A stretch of 38,229 bases of DNA from Candidatus Atribacteria bacterium (GCA_011056645.1 DSEL01000154.1:1-38229), one strand, 5' to 3'; numbered from the stretch's first letter, positions 9,659-18,776 are shown. Translations and numbers: made by a program. The notes: a model not told the origin generated them from the letters alone.

Positions 9659-9846
9659 GATCTTCGCCGAAATGATTATCTGCATGAAGAATATCAAGAT
9701 CATAATAAGTCGAAATTCAGGTGGCAATTTCCTAATCTATTTTTTAACTTTTCCAAATGTCTTTTTCTAATAAATTCTTTCAGGGAAAGATTACTTTAAT
9801 AATGGGCATTTTTTTTGGCTTACAGTTTTTATCATTTATCATTGAG
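9659..9846. other. Non-coding or degenerate stretch after the palindrome
   Basis: This is about 190 bases between the palindrome and the probable methyltransferase start. One frame is open from about 9650 to a TAA at 9797 and reads like a basic protein tail (YLHEEYQDHNKSKFRW). The methyltransferase frame is also open here, with an ATG at 9757 and a hydrophobic stretch (MGIFFGLQFLSFIIE). Neither has a convincing ribosome site. The simplest reading is debris of genes lost when the left cassette was exchanged. No promoter could be identified with confidence. Confidence 0.35.
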
Positions 9847-10512
9847 ATGGGGGTTAAGGATATTAAAAAAGAAGAGATATTCAGAGATTCAAAAAATTGG
9901 TATTTAGATAAAGTTGGCTATGTATCCCCGCAGTTAATAGATTTTGTACTGCGTTATGCAGGAAAGAAAATATTAGATATTGGATGTGCAACCGGCGAAT
10001 ATTGCAGAAAATTAATGAGATTAGGTTATGATTGTTTGGGTATTGATATAAACCCGCTCTATATTGCCCTGCAAAAAGGAAAGGGGATAAAGGCACAGGT
10101 GATGGATGCCGCATCTCTAAAATTTTCAAATAATTCTTTTGATACCGCTTTATTATTTGAAGTTTTAGAACATGTGAATGATCCGGAGGTACTACTAAGG
10201 GAGGCAAAGAGAGTTGCAAGCAAGAATATTCTAATTACCGTTCCAAATTGCAGTGATTTCTTTAAATTACAAAAGATGGGTTTGACTTATGGACATATGT
10301 TAGAACAAGACCACGTCAATTTTTTTACAAAAAAAGAATTGGAAGATTTACTTTCCAAATATTTTAAGAAATTCAAAGTAGAAGAGAAGGAGCCAATAAA
10401 TTTATTATTTTTGCCACAACGTTTAAGAAAACCAATTTCATTTCTCTATAAATTGATCATTGCCGAGCCGACCACCTATTTTAGATTATATGCAGTAGCA
10501 GAGGTAGAATAA
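9847..10512 (+). CDS. Class I SAM-dependent methyltransferase
   Basis: This is a Rossmann-fold methyltransferase of the Methyltransf_11/UbiE-like type. It probably methylates a glycan residue or precursor, given the surrounding glycosyltransferases. Motif I is ILDIGCATGEY, motif II GIDIN, then VMDAASLKF, and motif IV is FDTALLFEVLEHVND. A C-terminal part with HVNFFTKKELEDLL is typical of the family. The frame is open from an ATG at 9757, but those 30 extra residues include a membrane-like stretch unlike the family. The ATG at 9847 (MGVKDIKKEEIFRDS) is preferred, though neither site has a clear Shine-Dalgarno. The stop abuts the next ATG directly, so the two genes are translationally coupled. 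The target is unknown. Confidence 0.85.
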   Translation: MGVKDIKKEEIFRDSKNWYLDKVGYVSPQLIDFVLRYAGKKILDIGCATGEYCRKLMRLGYDCLGIDINPLYIALQKGKGIKAQVMDAASLKFSNNSFDTALLFEVLEHVNDPEVLLREAKRVASKNILITVPNCSDFFKLQKMGLTYGHMLEQDHVNFFTKKELEDLLSKYFKKFKVEEKEPINLLFLPQRLRKPISFLYKLIIAEPTTYFRLYAVAEVE

Positions 10513-11262
10513 ATGATCTCAGTTATTTGTGTATATAATGATAAAAATATTTTAGAGGATTGCTTACTGGGAAGCATAAAAAAACAAAGGACTAAACCCG
10601 AGCTTATTTTGTTGGATAATAGAGAAGGACAGTTCAAATCTGCGGCAGAGGCATTAAATTACGGAGGAAAGCGAGCAAAAGGAAAATATTTAATGTTTGT
10701 CCATCAAGATATGATTTTAAGTTCTTATCTCTGGTTGGAGAAAGTTGAAGAAATGTTAGATGCTTTATCTAATTTTGGCATTGTAGGAGTGGCCGGGAAA
10801 TATAAAGATACTAAGGCGGTTATCACCAATATAGAACATGGAATTCCCAAAAAAGCAGCCGGAGAAATTCATCTTAAAGAACCCCATAAAGTGCAGACAG
10901 TAGATGAGTGTTTGATCATCATTCCCAAAACAGTATTTACTATTCTTCAGTTTGACGAAAAAGTATGCAGCGACTGGCATTTATATGGTGTGGATTACTG
11001 TTTAAGCGTGGAAAGGCTTGGTTTTGATACTTATGTGATACCTATATTAGCTTACCATAAATCCCTGGGATATTCCATGTCCGAAAAATACTTTATCACT
11101 CTTAAAAAAATATTCAAAAAACATAAAAATTATTATAAGATAATTTATACAACGATGGGGAATTGGAGTACCAGGTATCCTGTGAGCTTAAATAGGATTT
11201 ATCTCTGGTCAAGAAGAAGGGTGGGAAGACTACTAAGAAAAACGATTAGAAAGGTTGAATGA
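10513..11262 (+). CDS. Glycosyltransferase family 2-like protein
   Basis: This 249-aa GT-A-type protein starts MISVICVYNDKNILEDCLL and has the divergent GT2 layout: LLDNREG in place of the usual DDGS, a KYLMFVHQDM motif in the metal-binding position, and a second motif DWHLYGVDYCLSVERLG. This pattern (HQD plus DWHxYxxDxC) is seen in a branch of O-antigen and capsule glycosyltransferases. The C-terminus is strongly basic (WSRRRVGRLLRKTIRK), suggesting membrane association. It starts on the base after the methyltransferase stop, and its own stop overlaps the next gene by four bases (ATGA). The sugar specificity is not predictable. Confidence 0.85.
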   Translation: MISVICVYNDKNILEDCLLGSIKKQRTKPELILLDNREGQFKSAAEALNYGGKRAKGKYLMFVHQDMILSSYLWLEKVEEMLDALSNFGIVGVAGKYKDTKAVITNIEHGIPKKAAGEIHLKEPHKVQTVDECLIIIPKTVFTILQFDEKVCSDWHLYGVDYCLSVERLGFDTYVIPILAYHKSLGYSMSEKYFITLKKIFKKHKNYYKIIYTTMGNWSTRYPVSLNRIYLWSRRRVGRLLRKTIRKVE

Positions 11263-12302
11263 AAAATATGGCTCAGATGATAAAAGTTGCTGCCTTTACT
11301 GCTGGAAAATATGATCCTTCTGCTCGATTTCGGGTGCGCCAGTTAATCCTGCCTTTATTACAAAAGGGCATCATGATGAATGAATTTATTCCGGCTATTT
11401 CCAAATACCCTCCTTCACAAAGATGGCTTCGGCCATTATGGTTTATCGGTGCCCTCACCACACGGTTCCCTGGCGTAATAGCTGCCTATGGATATGATAT
11501 TGTCTTTCTACAGCGCGAATTGATCTCCACTTTAGTAACCCTTGAACCTGTGATTAAACATCCGCGGGTATTAGACGTTGATGATGCCATTTTTCTACAT
11601 CGAGGTGGGAAATTTGCTGAACATTTAGCTCAAATAGTAGAGCTGATTATTTGTGGTAATGATTTCATTGCCGATCGATTTTCTAAATGGAATAAAAACA
11701 TAGCGATTATTCCTACAGTGATAGACAGTTATCGCTATGTACCACCAAAAGAGCAGAACGCCTCAAATAGTGATCAGGTTATTGGATGGATAGGTACCAG
11801 TCGGAATTTTAATTATTTATATAAGATCGAAACTGCCCTTGAAAGAGTTATAAAAGCACGACCAAAAGTAATTTTAAAAATTATCTCAGACCGAAGACCC
11901 AAGTTCAAGGGTAAGTTAGAGGGGAAATTTAAATATGTTAAATGGTCACCAAAAACAGAAGTAACCGATATTCAGAGTATCACTATCGGTATCATGCCCT
12001 TGGATGATACCGATTGGGAAAAAGGTAAATGCAGTTTTAAAATGCTTCAATATATGTCCTGTAATATTCCGGTGGTTGTATCCCCTATTGGTATGAATGC
12101 ACAGATACTTAATGAAAGCGAAGTAGGCTTTGGCGTTAATACTCCAAAAGAATGGGCTGATGCCCTGGTGTGTTTAGTAGATTCTTTCGGAGAACGAAAA
12201 AGAATGGGTTCCAATGGTCGAAAATTGGTGGAAACAAAATATAGCATAGACGCTATTATAGAAAAATTATCTTCTTATTTAAAAAGTGTTGTTAGCGTTT
12301 AA
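11259..12302 (+). CDS. GT4-like glycosyltransferase
   Basis: This 347-aa protein has a GT-B donor domain in its C-terminal half: VIGWIGTSRNFNYL, a KYVKWSP segment, and GIMPLDDTDWEKGKCSFK followed by LQYMSCNIPVVVSPIGMN. The family E-x7-E is replaced by the D-W-E-K-G-K-C-S-F-K region, as in a subset of GT4-like proteins that carry a DVDDAI motif in the N-terminal domain (visible near residue 108). An initial segment SARFRVRQLILPLL is also typical of this subset. Coupling is by a 4-base overlap with the GT2 upstream. It is the last gene before a gap of about 160 bases, so it probably closes the methyltransferase-GT2-GT4 module. Confidence 0.85.
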   Translation: MKNMAQMIKVAAFTAGKYDPSARFRVRQLILPLLQKGIMMNEFIPAISKYPPSQRWLRPLWFIGALTTRFPGVIAAYGYDIVFLQRELISTLVTLEPVIKHPRVLDVDDAIFLHRGGKFAEHLAQIVELIICGNDFIADRFSKWNKNIAIIPTVIDSYRYVPPKEQNASNSDQVIGWIGTSRNFNYLYKIETALERVIKARPKVILKIISDRRPKFKGKLEGKFKYVKWSPKTEVTDIQSITIGIMPLDDTDWEKGKCSFKMLQYMSCNIPVVVSPIGMNAQILNESEVGFGVNTPKEWADALVCLVDSFGERKRMGSNGRKLVETKYSIDAIIEKLSSYLKSVVSV

Positions 12303-12460
12303 AGAAAAAAACAAGACCCACCACTTTTATAGATGGGAATACCGTAAAGTTATATGATATAATATTTCTAAATAGTTTTTGACTGAAGTGCAGAAAGATA
12401 TGAAAGATATGAAATTTATTTTATGAGATAACCTATTCAGTTTAAAAGGGGACATTATTT
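12303..12460 (+). promoter_or_regulatory. Intergenic gap with weak promoter-like sequence
   Basis: This 158-base gap separates two gene modules. It contains an AT-rich TATA-like stretch around 12351-12366 without a good -35 box. There is also a TTGACT at 12379-12384 whose nearest -10 candidate, AGATAT at 12405-12410, is 20 bases away. A promoter for ugd is expected from the gene layout, but the sequence supports it only weakly. The AAAAGGGGA just before 12461 is the ribosome site of ugd. No terminator hairpin was found. Confidence 0.25.
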
Positions 12461-13768
12461 ATGAAAATTTGTATTATAGGTACAGGTTATGTAGGCCTGG
12501 TCACCGGAACATGCCTTTCTGATTTTGGATTGGAAGTAATTTGTGTAGATAAAGATAGTGAGAAAATTCATGATCTTAATTCCGGTAAAATCCCTATCTA
12601 TGAGCCCAATTTAGAAGCTTTAATTAAGAAAAATGTAATAACCCATAGACTTAGTTTTACCACGGACCTGGAAAAAGCTATTATGCAGTCAAAGGCAATA
12701 TTTATTGCAGTAGGAACTCCACCTAATCATGACGGTTCGGCAAATTTAGAGCAGATAGAAGAGGTGGCGAAGGAGGTCGCCGGATATATCAATGAATATA
12801 AAGTTATTGTCAATAAAAGCACCGTTCCGGTTGGTACTGCCCACAGAATTAAAGAGATAATTAAGGAATATCAAACCCTGTCTCATCCTTTTTCTTTTGA
12901 TGTCGTCTCCAACCCCGAATTCCTCCGTGAGGGTTCTGCCGTTTATGACTTCACGCATCCTGATAAAATAGTGATCGGTACCGAAAGCGATAAGGCTTTA
13001 AAAATAATGCAGGAAATCTACCGTCCTCTCTATTTAATTGATACCCCCTTTGTGATTACCAATCCGGAAACCGCGGAGTTAATCAAATATGCCTGTAATG
13101 CCTTCTTGGCTACCAAAGTTACCTTTATCAATGAGATTGCCAATCTTTGTGAAAAGGTAGGGGCGGATGTGCATCAGATAGCCAAAGCTATGGGATTAGA
13201 TGGAAGAATCAGTCCCAAATTCTTACATCCGGGACCCGGTTATGGTGGATCGTGTTTTCCCAAGGATACCAAAGCTTTATATAATTTTGCAGTAAGTAAT
13301 GAATATCAGTTCAAGATCCTGGAAGGAGTAATTTCTGCTAATGAAAGGCAGAGAGAGTTAATGGTAAAGAAAATAAGTCGGTTGGTGGGGGATTTAAAAG
13401 GAAAGATAATCGCTATCTTGGGACTTGCCTTTAAGCAGGATACCGATGATATTCGAGAATCTGCCTCTATTGATATCATCAAAATATTACTTAAAGAAGG
13501 TGCCAGGATTAAATGCTTTGACCCTCTGGCAATGGAAAATACAAAAAAAATTCTCCCGAATTTAAACTATTGCCAGGACGAATACGAAACTGCCAAGGAT
13601 AGTCATGTCTTGGTGATCGCGACAGAAGCGAATCAATTCCGAAACTTAAATTTATCTAAAATAAAAACACTACTCAAATCACCCATTTTGCTTGATATGA
13701 GGAACTTATATGAACCAGAAAAAGTTAAAAAGTTAGGGTTTATTTATGAAGGAGTAGGGAGGAAATAA
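12461..13768 (+). CDS. ugd: UDP-glucose 6-dehydrogenase
   Basis: This enzyme oxidises UDP-glucose to UDP-glucuronate with two NAD+, giving an acidic sugar for the polysaccharide. The 435-aa protein has the NAD motif GTGYVGLVTG, the VAVGTPP-like FIAVGTPPNHDG, NKSTVPVGT, SNPEFLREGSA, and the catalytic Cys265 in YGGSCFPKDTKAL. The C-terminal UDP-binding domain has GLAFKQDTDDIRESAS. Lengths and motifs fit the UGD/TuaD group. UDP-ManNAc or GDP-mannose dehydrogenase is less likely, because the substrate loop reads like UGD, but this is not absolute. The uronate 4-epimerase at 27932 could act on its product. G+C is visibly higher than in the left cassette (28 of 60 bases in 13021-13080). It is followed 11 bases later by rfbA. 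Confidence 0.93.
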   Translation: MKICIIGTGYVGLVTGTCLSDFGLEVICVDKDSEKIHDLNSGKIPIYEPNLEALIKKNVITHRLSFTTDLEKAIMQSKAIFIAVGTPPNHDGSANLEQIEEVAKEVAGYINEYKVIVNKSTVPVGTAHRIKEIIKEYQTLSHPFSFDVVSNPEFLREGSAVYDFTHPDKIVIGTESDKALKIMQEIYRPLYLIDTPFVITNPETAELIKYACNAFLATKVTFINEIANLCEKVGADVHQIAKAMGLDGRISPKFLHPGPGYGGSCFPKDTKALYNFAVSNEYQFKILEGVISANERQRELMVKKISRLVGDLKGKIIAILGLAFKQDTDDIRESASIDIIKILLKEGARIKCFDPLAMENTKKILPNLNYCQDEYETAKDSHVLVIATEANQFRNLNLSKIKTLLKSPILLDMRNLYEPEKVKKLGFIYEGVGRK

Positions 13769-13779
13769 AGGAGTAAAAT

Positions 13780-14685
13780 ATGAGAGGTATTATCTTAGCC
13801 GGAGGCTCTGGAAGCCGGCTCAATCCTTTAACTAAAGTAGTCAGTAAGCAATTAATTCCGATCTATGATAAACCGATGATCTATTATCCCTTATCTACAT
13901 TGATGTTAGCCGGAATTAAAGATATTTTAATAATATCTACCCCACAGGATTTGCCAAAATTTAGGGAGCTTTTGGGGGATGGACGAGAGATAGGAATTAG
14001 TGTTTCCTATAAAGAACAGCCCAGACCGGAGGGAATTGCCCAGGCTTTTATTATTGGAGAAGAATTTATTGCTAATGACTCAGTGTGTCTGATATTGGGG
14101 GATAATTTATTCTATGGCCATAATCTGTCTATGACACTACAAAAGATGACCAACCTTAAAAATGGGGCTTACATCTTCGGTTATTGGGTATCCGATCCCC
14201 AAAGATACGGCGTAGTTGGTTTTAATGAAAATAAGGAAGTTTTAAGCATTGAAGAAAAACCAAAAACACCTCGATCAAATTACGCTGTTCCGGGTTTATA
14301 TTTTTATGATAATACGGTTGTGGATATTGCTAAGAAACTGAAGCCTTCTGCCCGGGGAGAATTAGAGATCACCGATGTGAATTTAACCTATTTAAAGAAA
14401 GGAAATTTAAAAGTAGAGATTTTAGGCAGGGGTTATGCCTGGTTGGATACCGGAACTCCAGATAGTCTGATGGATGCCTCCAATTACATTGCTACCATTG
14501 AAAGAAGACAGGGATTAAAGATAGGCTGTATAGAAGAGGTGGCTTTCAGGATGGGTTATATTAACAAAGACCAGTTGGAGGAAATCATAGAGAGATTGCC
14601 GGCAAATGATTATAGAAAATATTTGGAAGGATTATTAAGAGATAGCCAAAAGCGATTTTACAAGGGGGAGAGAGATGCAATTTAA
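13780..14685 (+). CDS. rfbA: Glucose-1-phosphate thymidylyltransferase (short form)
   Basis: This is the first step of dTDP-L-rhamnose synthesis, glucose-1-phosphate plus dTTP giving dTDP-glucose. The 301-aa protein has the nucleotidyltransferase signature [30 protein letters not shown], the [12 protein letters not shown] motif, [10 protein letters not shown] with the metal Asp, VEEKP-like [11 protein letters not shown], and [15 protein letters not shown]. These residues define the classical homotetrameric RmlA. AAAGGAG sits 7 bases before the ATG. The stop lies inside rfbC (11-base overlap), showing a tightly coupled rhamnose module. A second, long-form RmlA is encoded at 35439. Confidence 0.97.
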   Translation: MRGIILAGGSGSRLNPLTKVVSKQLIPIYDKPMIYYPLSTLMLAGIKDILIISTPQDLPKFRELLGDGREIGISVSYKEQPRPEGIAQAFIIGEEFIANDSVCLILGDNLFYGHNLSMTLQKMTNLKNGAYIFGYWVSDPQRYGVVGFNENKEVLSIEEKPKTPRSNYAVPGLYFYDNTVVDIAKKLKPSARGELEITDVNLTYLKKGNLKVEILGRGYAWLDTGTPDSLMDASNYIATIERRQGLKIGCIEEVAFRMGYINKDQLEEIIERLPANDYRKYLEGLLRDSQKRFYKGERDAI

Positions 14686-15169
14686 AAGAGGAGAGATTGA
14701 GGGAATAATCATTAAACCATTGACTAAGTTTTCGGATGAAAGAGGTTTTTTAGTTGAGACCTTCAGAATAGATGATCTTCTCGGTGGGCTTAAACCGGCA
14801 ATGAGCTATATCTCTTCCACTAAACCAGGACTGTCTCGGGGACCTCATGAACATAAGAATCAGACCGATATATTCTACTTCATAGGTCCGGGCAATTTTA
14901 AAATAAAGCTGTGGGATAATCGAAAAGGAAGTAAGACTTTTGGATGTTTTATGGAGATAGTCGGAGGAGAAGATAATCCTATCAGGGTGATTGTTCCTCC
15001 CGGGATAGTGCATGGTTATAAGAATATCTCTAAAAAAATAGACGGGATAGTGTTAAATTGTCCCGATAAATTATATCAAGGTTGGGACAGAAAAGAAGAA
15101 GTTGATGAGATAAGATATGAAGACAAAGAGGATGAATTTTATTTAGATTTTATTAAAGAGGATAAATAA
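14675..15169 (+). CDS. rfbC: dTDP-4-dehydrorhamnose 3,5-epimerase family protein (divergent)
   Basis: This is a cupin-fold protein of 164 aa in the position where RmlC is needed to turn dTDP-4-keto-6-deoxyglucose into dTDP-4-keto-L-rhamnose. It keeps [11 protein letters not shown] at the start and the [13 protein letters not shown] motif. The canonical catalytic RGLHYQ is replaced by RGPHEH, and the usual Tyr-rich C-terminal segment reads [13 protein letters not shown]. The protein is also shorter than the common 180-190 aa. The family is certain, but the exact activity (3,5-epimerase, mono-epimerase or a 3,4-ketoisomerase-like variant) is less so. Its place between rfbA and rfbD supports the rhamnose role. 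A strong GGGGGAGAG ribosome site lies inside the rfbA end. Confidence 0.82.
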   Translation: MQFKRGEIEGIIIKPLTKFSDERGFLVETFRIDDLLGGLKPAMSYISSTKPGLSRGPHEHKNQTDIFYFIGPGNFKIKLWDNRKGSKTFGCFMEIVGGEDNPIRVIVPPGIVHGYKNISKKIDGIVLNCPDKLYQGWDRKEEVDEIRYEDKEDEFYLDFIKEDK

Positions 15170-15172
15170 TCT

Positions 15173-16084
15173 ATGATCTGGCTTATCGGAAATAAAGGAA
15201 TGCTGGGTAATGATATAGAAAAATTATTAAAGAAAAGAGAAATGGGGTATTGCGCTAGTGATCGGGAAGTGAATATTATCGATTATAAGGCGCTGGATAA
15301 ATATGTAAAAGATAAGGAAATAAGCTGGATTATTAATTGCGCAGGATATACCCGGGTAGATAAGGCAGAAGAAGAAATAGATGAGGCTTTTAAGTTAAAC
15401 AAAGATGGCGTTAGGAATATTGCCTTATTTTCCGCCAAGAAACAAATTAGATTAATTCATATCTCTACAGATTATGTCTTTGATGGCAGACGAAAAGAAC
15501 ATGTCCTTTCTTACACCGAAGATGATCAGACTAATCCTATAAATATATATGGTAAGAGCAAATTAGCGGGCGAAGAGGAGATAAAAGAGATATTAGAGGA
15601 ATATTTTATCATTCGTACAGCCTGGTTATATGGATTACAAGGGAATAATTTTGTTTATACGATGTTAAAGTTATTTAGAGAAGGCGATTGTGTAAAGGTA
15701 GTAGAAGACCAGTGGGGCTCCCCTACTTACACGGTGGATTTAGCAGGAGCTATTTTAAAGATAATAGAAGATGATGCAGTTCGTTATGGAATCTATCATT
15801 TTACCAATGAAGGGATAACCAATTGGTATGAATTTGCCAGGGTTATTTATAAAAAAGCTAAAGGATTAGGGTTGATTGAAGGCAAGAAAAAAGTGGAGAT
15901 ACTACCCGTTAAAACTGAGGAATATCCTACAACTGCCAGGAGACCAAGATATTCAGTTTTATCTAAAGAGAAGATAATTAAGGAGTTTAATCTGAAGATT
16001 AGAGGTTGGGATAAGGCCTTAGAAGATTTTCTGATATCCCTGAAGGAGAATTGGGAAGGAATAAAAAGTAGGGCAAATAAATGA
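15173..16084 (+). CDS. rfbD: dTDP-4-dehydrorhamnose reductase
   Basis: This is the final step of dTDP-L-rhamnose synthesis, reduction of the 4-keto group with NAD(P)H. The 303-aa protein shows GNKGMLGNDIEKLL at the N-terminus, the NCAGYTRVDKAEEE motif specific for RmlD, ISTDYVFDG, YGKSKLAGE with the catalytic Tyr and Lys, RTAWLYG, and QWGSPTYTVDLA. The C-terminus (TTARRPRYSVL) is the usual substrate-loop tail. It begins 3 bases after rfbC and overlaps rfbB by four bases (ATGA), so the four genes form a single translationally coupled unit. Confidence 0.96.
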   Translation: MIWLIGNKGMLGNDIEKLLKKREMGYCASDREVNIIDYKALDKYVKDKEISWIINCAGYTRVDKAEEEIDEAFKLNKDGVRNIALFSAKKQIRLIHISTDYVFDGRRKEHVLSYTEDDQTNPINIYGKSKLAGEEEIKEILEEYFIIRTAWLYGLQGNNFVYTMLKLFREGDCVKVVEDQWGSPTYTVDLAGAILKIIEDDAVRYGIYHFTNEGITNWYEFARVIYKKAKGLGLIEGKKKVEILPVKTEEYPTTARRPRYSVLSKEKIIKEFNLKIRGWDKALEDFLISLKENWEGIKSRANK

Positions 16085-17160
16085 AAAGAAAATTTAAAAA
16101 TATTTTAGTTACCGGTGGAGCAGGATTTATCGGTTCAAATTTTATTCATTATCTTTTTGAGAGGACATTTTTTGAAGGTAAAGTTATTAATGTAGATAAA
16201 ATAACTTATGCCGGCAATTTAGAGAATTTAGCGGAGATTGATAAGAAATACGGTAAGGGGAGATATTTTTTTGAAAAAATAGATATCGGTGATTTTGAGG
16301 AGATTAAAAGGATATTTAAGCAATATACTATTGATACCGTAGTTAATTTTGCTGCTGAATCGCATGTAGATAGGTCAATCTTCGGACCAAAGGATTTTAT
16401 TCAAAGTAATATTATAGGCACTTTTTCGCTTTTGGAAGCAGCACGCGCCCATTGGGGAAAAGAGAACCAAGAGGATTTTTTATTTCATCATGTAAGTACC
16501 GATGAAGTTTATGGTTCCATAGAAGAAGGTGGATATTTTTTTGAGGATTCTGCTTACCGCCCGAATAGTCCTTATTCCGCCTCTAAGGCTTCATCAGACC
16601 ACCTGGTGAGAGCTTATCATAAAACTTATGAACTACCAGCTACCCTTTCTAATTGTTCCAATAATTATGGTCCCTACCAATTTCCGGAAAAATTCATTCC
16701 TTTAATGATACTAAACATATTAGAAGAAAAATCATTGCCGATTTATGGCGATGGAAAAAATATTCGGGATTGGTTATACGTAGAAGACCATTGTAGAGCA
16801 ATCTGGAAAATATTGAATAAGGGGAAAACAGGAGAGACTTATAACATAGGAGGAGAAAATGAATGGGAAAATATAGGTCTGGTAAATTTACTCTGTGAGA
16901 AAATAGGACAGCTGCAGGGTAAGGATCAGGATTATTATAAGAAACTGATTACTTTTGTTAAAGACCGGCCAGGACATGACCGCAGATATGCTATCAATTG
17001 CGACAAGATAAAAAAGGAATTGAAATGGAAGCAGCAGTACAATTTTGAAGAAGGATTGGATTTAACTATAAAATGGTATATAGAAAATCAAGGTTGGGTA
17101 AAAAAGGTAAGAAGCGGGGAATATAAAACTTGGGTGGAGAAGAATTATAAAGCAAGCTAA
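16081..17160 (+). CDS. rfbB: dTDP-glucose 4,6-dehydratase
   Basis: This is the second step of the rhamnose pathway, removing water from dTDP-glucose to give dTDP-4-keto-6-deoxyglucose with tightly bound NAD. The 359-aa extended SDR has TGGAGFIGSNFIHYL, NVDKITYAGNLENL, NFAAESHVDRSI, the catalytic Thr-Asp-Glu of HHVSTDEVYGS, YSASKASSDHLVRAY, SNCSNNYGPYQFPEK and GDGKNIRDWLYVEDH. These are diagnostic of RmlB. The ATGA overlap with rfbD secures the start. The order A-C-D-B places the dehydratase last, which differs from the commonest rmlBDAC order. Confidence 0.97.
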   Translation: MKRKFKNILVTGGAGFIGSNFIHYLFERTFFEGKVINVDKITYAGNLENLAEIDKKYGKGRYFFEKIDIGDFEEIKRIFKQYTIDTVVNFAAESHVDRSIFGPKDFIQSNIIGTFSLLEAARAHWGKENQEDFLFHHVSTDEVYGSIEEGGYFFEDSAYRPNSPYSASKASSDHLVRAYHKTYELPATLSNCSNNYGPYQFPEKFIPLMILNILEEKSLPIYGDGKNIRDWLYVEDHCRAIWKILNKGKTGETYNIGGENEWENIGLVNLLCEKIGQLQGKDQDYYKKLITFVKDRPGHDRRYAINCDKIKKELKWKQQYNFEEGLDLTIKWYIENQGWVKKVRSGEYKTWVEKNYKAS

Positions 17161-17226
17161 GATAAGGAATTGGAATAGACCAAAAAATTGGGTTCTATTT
17201 ATAGGGAAGTGAGGAGATTTGGGGAG

Positions 17227-18738
17227 ATGGCAGAAAAGAGCAAGGATCTATCAAAACCAAGAAAAACCCTGCCTCAAAAGATGGTACATGGTGGATTTTG
17301 GATTTCTTTCATTAAAATAATCAGAAAAGTTTTAAGCCTAATAAGGTTACTGGTTATAGGTCGTATCCTCGCACCTTCCGATTTTGGGCTGATGGGAATA
17401 GCTTTACTGACCATGTCAGCCTTAGAGACTTTTTCAGCATTTGGTTTAGGACAAGCTTTGATTCAAAAAAAAGAAAACACCAATCAGTATCTTGATGCAG
17501 CCTGGACTGTTTTAATTCTAAGAGGATTTATAATTTTTATTATGGTGTATCTTACTGCCCCTTTTGTGGCATTTTTTTTTCATACCCCCGAGGTAAAACT
17601 AATAATTCAGGTATTAGGGTTGGTAACCTTTTTTGAAGCATTTACTAATATTGGGGTTATTTTTTTTCAGAAGGAGTTGGAGTTCGATAAGGTATTTATT
17701 TACCGCTTTGTGGGAATTTCCACCAACTTTATCGTAGCAGTAATAGCAGCCATTATCTTGAGAAGTGTGTGGGCACTCGTGCTTGGTTTGCTGGCGGAAA
17801 AGATAGTGAGTATTCCGATCAGCTATTTGATCCATCCCTATAGACCTCATATTAGTAAAGATATCGCCAAAGCAAGAGAACTTTTTAGTTTTGGCAAGTG
17901 GATTCTTGGCTCCAGCATATTAGTATTTATAGGTGAACATATCGATGATATTTTTGTAGGAAGAGTGCTTAGTGCAATGGCTCTTGGATTTTATCAAATG
18001 GCGTATAGGATCTCCAATATGTTAGAAACTGAATTTACCCAGGTGATATCCAGTGTAGCCTTTCCTGCTTATGCAAAAATTCAGGATAAACCGGCCAGAT
18101 TACAGAAGGCTTATTTTCGAATAATGAGATTGACCGTATCTATTTCCTTGCCGATTACTGTAGGGATGGTATTATTGGCTCCCGAATTTACACGGATATT
18201 TTTAAGCGAGAAGTGGATGCCTATGGTTTCGGCTATGCAACTTCTTGCGGTAGCAGGATTGATTAAATCAATTGTATCTACCGGCAGTCCTTTATTTGTA
18301 GGAAGTGGATTCCCGAAATATGAATTTTATATGCAGCTGATCAGAGGATTAACCATACTAATTACTATTTATCCCTTAATATTATTGATGGGTATCTCTG
18401 GAGCTGCTTTAGGAGTTATTCTGAGTATAACAGGAATGTTGGTAGTATGGTATCCCCTCTCTCAAAAGATTACCCGGACTTACTGGCGTAAATATTTTAA
18501 TACCTTCTGGCCTCCATTGTTATGTTCATCGCTCATGGCAGGGAGCATAAGTGTCGCTAAATTTTATTGGAATCCGATACAGCAATCTTGGAGCCTGGCT
18601 ATTTCAATCTTTGTCATGATAGTGGTCATAAATATTGGTGTTTATATTGCCTCAATGTATCTGGTACAAAAATATTATCCTGATTATGATATCTTTAGTG
18701 AGGTTAAATTTCTCTATAATTCATTGGTGAAAAGATAA
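17227..18738 (+). CDS. Polysaccharide flippase (Wzx-like, MOP superfamily)
   Basis: This is an integral membrane transporter that would move the lipid-linked repeat unit across the inner membrane. The frame is open from a TTG at 17188, but the ATG at 17227 (MAEKSKDLSKPRKTL) is chosen because GAGGAG lies 10 bases upstream. The protein has about 12-14 hydrophobic helices. It shows the MOP/PST family features KMVHGGFWIS at the start, GRILAPSDFGLMGIALL, FGLGQALIQKKEN, LDAAWTVLILRG, and FSFGKWILGSSILVF at the second half. These match the Polysacc_synt_3/WzxC-like group. It follows the rhamnose genes by about 66 bases. It is the only flippase seen, so it may serve all modules. Confidence 0.92.
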   Translation: MAEKSKDLSKPRKTLPQKMVHGGFWISFIKIIRKVLSLIRLLVIGRILAPSDFGLMGIALLTMSALETFSAFGLGQALIQKKENTNQYLDAAWTVLILRGFIIFIMVYLTAPFVAFFFHTPEVKLIIQVLGLVTFFEAFTNIGVIFFQKELEFDKVFIYRFVGISTNFIVAVIAAIILRSVWALVLGLLAEKIVSIPISYLIHPYRPHISKDIAKARELFSFGKWILGSSILVFIGEHIDDIFVGRVLSAMALGFYQMAYRISNMLETEFTQVISSVAFPAYAKIQDKPARLQKAYFRIMRLTVSISLPITVGMVLLAPEFTRIFLSEKWMPMVSAMQLLAVAGLIKSIVSTGSPLFVGSGFPKYEFYMQLIRGLTILITIYPLILLMGISGAALGVILSITGMLVVWYPLSQKITRTYWRKYFNTFWPPLLCSSLMAGSISVAKFYWNPIQQSWSLAISIFVMIVVINIGVYIASMYLVQKYYPDYDIFSEVKFLYNSLVKR

Positions 18739-18776
18739 AATAATTTTTTATATTAGGTAAATAAGAAAGGATAAAA

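Noticed and set aside
12446-12456. aaaaggggaca matches the left edge of the palindrome at 9621
   Set aside because: Only 11 bases match and there is no second arm. The AAAAGGGG is better explained as the ugd ribosome site.
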